20,389 nucleotides of DNA from an uncultured Candidatus Saccharibacteria bacterium (GTDB taxonomy: Bacteria; Patescibacteriota; Saccharimonadia; Saccharimonadales; Saccharimonadaceae), in assembly GCA_948663575.1 (NCBI GenBank), contig CAPNAV010000017.1, positions 1 through 20,389 on the forward strand, given 5' to 3'. The position numbers and the translations under genes are program-made. Of the stretch, positions 17,235 to 20,389 are shown in pieces. Position 1 is the first letter of the stretch. Each line of letters opens with the position of its first letter. The notes under the pieces were generated by a model. The model was not told the DNA's origin and ran no database searches. It saw only the letters and a program-made list of their open reading frames with translations.

Positions 17235-17240
17235 ATCTCT

Positions 17241-17269
17241 ATAATACTCCCCCAGAACGCTTACGTCAA
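17241..17269 (-). promoter_or_regulatory. Promoter of the candidate small RNA
   Basis: On the minus strand: -35 TTGACG (17264-17269), exactly 17 bp, and -10 TATTAT (17241-17246). It is one of the best promoters in the window although no ORF follows. A dyad half-site, GTTGTAAAAATAAC, lies about 90 bp upstream (17359-17372). Confidence 0.82.
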
Positions 17270-17358
17270 TAACATTTTGAACAAAATTTTTACTAAATTA
17301 TTTTGAGTTTTCCACAGGGCAGTTTAGCCCCTCCTTATTCTTCATCGCGTTTATTTAT

Positions 17359-17372
17359 GTTATTTTTACAAC
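17359..17372 (-). promoter_or_regulatory. Isolated copy of the GTTGTAAAAATAAC motif
   Basis: An exact 14-bp match to the core seen at 16069 and 16340, placed between the tmRNA terminator and the small-RNA promoter. A role in regulation is possible but unproven. Confidence 0.6.
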
Positions 17373-17430
17373 AAACTTAAAACATGAATCACAGAAAATT
17401 CAATCACCATTCTAAGTTTCTTTCGCACAC

Positions 17431-17452
17431 AAAAAAGACCGTCAAACGGTCT
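17431..17452 (-). terminator. tmRNA terminator
   Basis: On the minus strand AGACCGT-TTG-ACGGTCT (17436-17452) is a 7-bp stem with a 3-nt loop followed by TTTTT. It starts 20 nt past the encoded CCA of tmRNA. Confidence 0.88.
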
Positions 17453-17471
17453 AAGATAAGCCAAAAAGTAA

Positions 17472-17828
17472 TGGTGGAGCTGCCGGATACTGCCTCCGGG
17501 TCCGAAACATTTCCAAGGATACCATTCTACATGTATAGTCTTTTGTTTCGTCGGTGATATCTTACAGCAGCAAAAGGCAAAACTGCAAGCACCCAAATCG
17601 TAATTTGTCGGATTAGGGGTTGATTAGTTCCCTTCTCTTATTACCGTACTATAATAATCCTTAACCTACGGAAACTCAGTCTCGGACCAGCTTAAATTTA
17701 ATCTTTAAGCAAATGCAGGTGCATAAAGCACATGCTTAGAAGTGGTTTTTTCACTTATTTATAATACTTACGGTATAAATCGACATGCCTGATATCTGTT
17801 AATAATTCGTCTAAGCTTTGTCAGCCCC
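17472..17828 (-). ncRNA. ssrA: tmRNA (transfer-messenger RNA)
   Basis: This 357-nt RNA rescues stalled ribosomes with SmpB and tags the broken protein. The 5' end GGGGCTGA and the 3' end CAGCTCC-A-CCA form the 7-bp acceptor stem (one G-U), and CCA is encoded. The D-arm analogue holds the conserved GACG. TTTCGGAC precedes the T-arm as in E. coli. The tag frame, preceded by a stop, reads at most ISEKTTSKHVLYAPAFA before TAA (17705-17758), with the stop inside the hairpin GCTTAAA/TTTAAGC as in other tmRNAs. The resume codon is uncertain (perhaps GAA). An oddity is the T-arm CCGGA-GGCAGTA-TCCGG, which has normal geometry but lacks the TTCRA loop consensus. Confidence 0.92.
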
Positions 17829-17837
17829 AATACTAAT

Positions 17838-17866
17838 AGTCTACCACAGAGGTTATTAAAATACAA
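17838..17866 (-). promoter_or_regulatory. tmRNA promoter
   Basis: On the minus strand: -35 TTGTAT (17861-17866), 17 bp, and -10 TAGACT (17838-17843) with a TGG extension. Nine bases separate the -10 from the mature 5' end, which suits a start at or just before it. Confidence 0.65.
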
Positions 17867-18199
17867 GCATTTTACATTAAAATGTTGTGAAAATTATCAT
17901 TACATCTAATGAAGCATCTAATCTTTCTATACACCCGCTTCAGTAATACATGTAGTAGAAAATACTATTTCACTTGTAATAATTCTTTACTACCGTACTA
18001 TAAATCATTTAATAGAACTATCGCCCTCAAATCATTGAAAAATACCACTCATCCATAGATAGCATACTTGATTATAATATGTAAAAAATACTTCTACAGA
18101 TGATAAACGTGTAGAATGATAACTTTGTTATTCAAAAACCTATATTTTGTGTTGTGCTTTTTACTAAAACAGATACAGACTTCCATGTAACGCTTATGC
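17867..18199. other. Intergenic region between divergent tmRNA and comM
   Basis: No gene seen. It contains a degenerate motif copy GTTGTGAAAATTAT (17884-17897), an exact TACCGTACTATA (17991-18002), and a plus-strand TATAAT (18073-18078) followed by a small stem TTCTAC/GTAGAA (about 18092-18116). A plus-strand transcript from that -10 is possible but has no good -35. Confidence 0.45.
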
Positions 18200-18229
18200 T
18201 TGCTACTGAGGAAAAGTTTTTGTTACACT
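18200..18229 (+). promoter_or_regulatory. comM promoter, predicted leaderless
   Basis: -35 TTGCTA (18200-18205), 18 bp, and extended -10 TGTTACACT (TACACT at 18224-18229). Seven bases then lead to the ATG, so the mRNA should begin at the start codon. No Shine-Dalgarno is present. The same TGTTACACT core drives the surface-protein gene, with 18-bp spacing in both. Confidence 0.68.
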
Positions 18230-18236
18230 CAACCCC

Positions 18237-19868
18237 ATGATTGCAAAAGTATATTCCGCCATCCCAGATGGCTTTAACGGACAAATAATCGAGGTTGAAA
18301 GCGACCTATGCAAAAGCCTTCCTACGTTTAATATAGTCGGAATGGCCAATAAAACCATTTCTGAGGCTCGTGAACGTGTTCGAGCTGCCATTCTCCAATC
18401 CAACCTCATATTCCCCACTAAAAAGGTTACTGTCAACCTTGCGCCGGCTGAAGTCACTAAAAACGGTACCCACCTAGATCTCCCTATTGCTCTGTCTATT
18501 CTTCTGTTGTCAAAACAACTACTACAGAGTGATGTTGATGGAAAGATCTTCGTTGGCGAGCTATCTCTTACCGGCGAAGTCCGTCCAATCAAGGGTATTA
18601 TTAATATCGTCGAAACAGCCAAGCAAGCGGGTTTTGACGAGGTATATCTGCCTCATCAAAACCTACCACAGGCATCGCTTATTTCCGGCATCAACCTCAT
18701 AGGCGTTCATAATCTCTCAGAAATCATTCTGCACTTACGTGGTATTCGTACGATCCGGCAACATGATGTAAAAAATAATAGCTCAGACGTCTATGCCAAC
18801 AAATCCAACAATCCTCAGCACGTTGTAAATAGTACAGAATCAACTACTCAAACAGCAGTCACAGATACCACTAAGACATTACTTGATCATATTAGAGGTC
18901 AATCCCTAGCCAAACGCGCCCTCACGATAGCTATTGCCGGACACCACAATATCCTATTATCTGGCCCACCCGGAGCTGGCAAAACCATGCTCGCCCATGC
19001 CGCCGCCAACCTCCTTCCTCCGCCTACACCCGACGAGCAAATTACTATCACCAAACTTCATTCAATGGGCCAGGAGACCCCTCAAATCGCCTCTGCGCGT
19101 CCATTTCGCGCTCCACACCACACCGCAAGCAGCAAATCCATCATAGGCGGCGGTCAATGGGCATTTCCTGGCGAAATTTCACTAGCTCACGGCGGCATTC
19201 TTTTTCTTGATGAGCTACCAGAATTCCCGCGTTCCGTAATAGAAGCTCTGCGTCAACCGTTAGAAAACCATACTGTCTCGATTACTCGTGTGAATCATCG
19301 CGTTACTTATCCCGCCGACTTTATACTTATAGCCACCATGAATCCATGCCCTTGCGGTTACCTTGGCGACCCTCATCATGAATGCACCTGTACGCAAAAC
19401 CAAATCCTAAATTATCGTGCCAAAATATCCGGCCCCATTCTTGATAGGATAGATATCATTATCAATATCAGTAAAATCGACAACACCGAGTTATTTGAAA
19501 GCCTGAATACTGCCCCACCTTCAAGACAAAACTCATCAACCACCCATCCACTCCATAATACTGCTGAAAATACCCACAATGTTGTAAAAAATAACATTAT
19601 AGATTGTTACAAAATTCAGCAATCACGCTACCTCAGTTCTGGTTTTTATAACGGTAATCTTTCATCACACCAAATATCTACAGAAATATGTCTTAGCACG
19701 TCTGCCAAAACACTATTTCAACAAGCCACCACGAGCCTTAATCTCAGCGCTCGCGCTTACTACAAAATTCTTAAAATCGCCCGAACCATTGCTGATTTAG
19801 ATCATTCAACAGAGATAAAAGCTGAACACATTTCTGAATCAATTTCCCTTCGTCAACAACTGTTGTAA
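18237..19868 (+). CDS. comM: YifB/ComM-family AAA+ ATPase (Mg-chelatase-like)
   Basis: This 543-residue protein belongs to the family whose proteobacterial ComM is a hexameric helicase promoting branch migration during natural transformation. The N-terminal ChlI-like domain (about 1-170) contains FNIVGMANKTISEARERVRAA and HLDLPIALS. The AAA+ core has Walker A GPPGAGKT (243-250), the ARPFRAPHHTAS block (287-298), Walker B GGILFLDELPEF (319-330) and a Cys cluster CPC...CTC (371, 373, 383, 385) that could bind zinc. A C-terminal helical lid follows. Two Asn/Ser/Thr-rich linkers (about 172-212 and 422-456) are longer than the core requires and hold copies of the local GTTGTAAAAAATAAC-like DNA motif. 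It stands alone on the plus strand, with a leaderless-type start. Confidence 0.95.
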   Translation: MIAKVYSAIPDGFNGQIIEVESDLCKSLPTFNIVGMANKTISEARERVRAAILQSNLIFPTKKVTVNLAPAEVTKNGTHLDLPIALSILLLSKQLLQSDVDGKIFVGELSLTGEVRPIKGIINIVETAKQAGFDEVYLPHQNLPQASLISGINLIGVHNLSEIILHLRGIRTIRQHDVKNNSSDVYANKSNNPQHVVNSTESTTQTAVTDTTKTLLDHIRGQSLAKRALTIAIAGHHNILLSGPPGAGKTMLAHAAANLLPPPTPDEQITITKLHSMGQETPQIASARPFRAPHHTASSKSIIGGGQWAFPGEISLAHGGILFLDELPEFPRSVIEALRQPLENHTVSITRVNHRVTYPADFILIATMNPCPCGYLGDPHHECTCTQNQILNYRAKISGPILDRIDIIINISKIDNTELFESLNTAPPSRQNSSTTHPLHNTAENTHNVVKNNIIDCYKIQQSRYLSSGFYNGNLSSHQISTEICLSTSAKTLFQQATTSLNLSARAYYKILKIARTIADLDHSTEIKAEHISESISLRQQLL

Positions 19869-19878
19869 TTTTTACAAG
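19862..19878. promoter_or_regulatory. GTTGT-N7-ACAAG dyad at the end of comM
   Basis: The dyad starts within the last codons of comM and spans its stop (TAA at 19866-19868). It matches the 17-bp dyads of the 16-kb cluster except for the last base. Confidence 0.65.
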
Positions 19879-19927
19879 AATACAATATTTATATCCTGAA
19901 CAAAAAAATATATTCTGCATACATGGT

Positions 19928-20158
19928 TTATATCCTACTTTTAGATTCCGCCTCGGCCATTGTGACTTTTGTATAGTTAAAAGTTGCCACATACATTTCT
20001 TTTACGGTATAACCACTCATATAACCCGCCTCAAGATACACATCATAGCTACCTTTTACTGGATTAATCGATACGAACTTCACCCTCTTATCATACACAT
20101 TCGCCCTCATCTCCCCTACAATCTCGTTGGCCGCTACCGTAATATACCTCTTTCCCAT
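19928..20158 (-). pseudogene. Surface-protein gene fragment (possible silent cassette)
   Basis: A 76-codon frame reads MGKRYIT, then residues 26-88 of the surface protein without change, then SKSRI and stop. It lacks the signal peptide, most of the protein, a recognisable Shine-Dalgarno and a promoter, so it is most likely not expressed as a functional protein. The exact identity means the copy is recent or is kept identical by gene conversion. It could be a silent donor for recombination with the full gene, or just a by-product of a rearrangement. The sequence cannot decide between these. Confidence 0.8.
19947..20139 (-). repeat. 193-bp direct repeat, copy 2
   Basis: Identical at every base to 2290-2482 and in the same orientation. 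The breakpoints are sharp, with no flanking similarity. No signal-peptide coding sequence, promoter or RBS accompanies it. Confidence 0.97.
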
Positions 20159-20246
20159 ACATCGCGCATCACAACCGCGTTTTATTATATCTCCGCTTAA
20201 CCATTTACACCTGTTTTATTATTTTTAACAACAAGTATAAACAGTC

Positions 20247-20308
20247 ACATATTTACAACACATATTTACAACACATATTTACAACACACTTTTACAACAC
20301 ACTTTTAC
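20247..20308. repeat. 13-bp iteron-like tandem repeat
   Basis: ACATATTTACAAC occurs three times (20247, 20260, 20273), then ACACTTTTACAAC (20286) and a partial fifth unit. Each unit ends in the TTTACAAC half-site of the dispersed dyad. Another TTAACAAC lies just upstream at about 20225. Arrays like this often bind initiators or partition proteins; that is inference here. Confidence 0.85.
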
Positions 20309-20334
20309 TTCACTATTTTCATCGAGAAATCTCT

Positions 20335-20389
20335 GGGTCTTGTTGCATAATCCCCAAACAAAAAAAGTAGTGTTATGATTAAAGTATGA
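20335..20389 (+). mobile_element. Possible left end of an insertion sequence (partial)
   Basis: GGGTCTTGTTGCATAATC resembles terminal inverted repeats of some IS5-related elements. A TATGAT box and an ATG at 20386 follow, about where a transposase would begin. The window ends there, so neither the transposase nor the other end is visible. The resemblance is from memory and the call is weak. Confidence 0.25.

Noticed and set aside
17308..17316. DnaA box / replication origin
   Set aside because: TTTTCCACA here and CTATCCACA near 8638 and 16580 are single, scattered near-matches, with no cluster and no dnaA or dnaN in the window.

Overview
The window most likely comes from a Patescibacteria/CPR genome, probably Saccharibacteria. 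This rests on the 5' end of the 16S rRNA gene at the left edge and on a typical CPR gene set: a gyrBA pair, a class E/F-like sortase, a VirB4/TraG-like ATPase with associated low-complexity proteins, and ComM. The assignment is inference. The standard code fits, because long genes such as gyrA and gyrB are intact with TGA as a stop.

Positions 1-15173 are almost entirely on the minus strand. From right to left they hold a small four-helix membrane protein; a three-gene cluster (low-complexity cytoplasmic protein, membrane-anchored VirB4/TraG-like ATPase, six-cysteine exported membrane protein); three diverged ~117-bp tandem repeats; a sortase; gyrB and gyrA with a strong promoter and terminator; an Asp/Asn-rich surface protein; a DUF212/PAP2-like membrane protein; and the 16S promoter with A-tracts phased at exactly 10 bp. 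Several promoters can be read directly. Extended -10 elements are common, and three genes have their ATG 6-7 nt downstream of the -10 box, suggesting leaderless mRNAs.

Positions 15174-20389 are different: AT-rich and mostly non-coding. They contain tmRNA (ssrA) on the minus strand, a probable new ~108-nt small RNA with its own promoter and terminator downstream of it, and comM on the plus strand. At 19947-20139 there is an exact 193-bp copy of part of the surface-protein gene from 2290-2482. A 17-bp dyad, GTTGT-N7-ACAAC, and its half-sites are scattered through this section. Four sites near 15960-16137 lie 52-56 bp apart, and a 13-bp tandem array with the same TTTACAAC core lies at 20247-20308. 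The right edge may enter an insertion sequence.

The observations most worth following up are the phased GTTGT-N7-ACAAC sites, the exact surface-gene fragment (a possible silent cassette), the tmRNA with an abnormal T-loop and a tag ending AFA, the small RNA, and the tandem repeats between the secretion cluster and the sortase.
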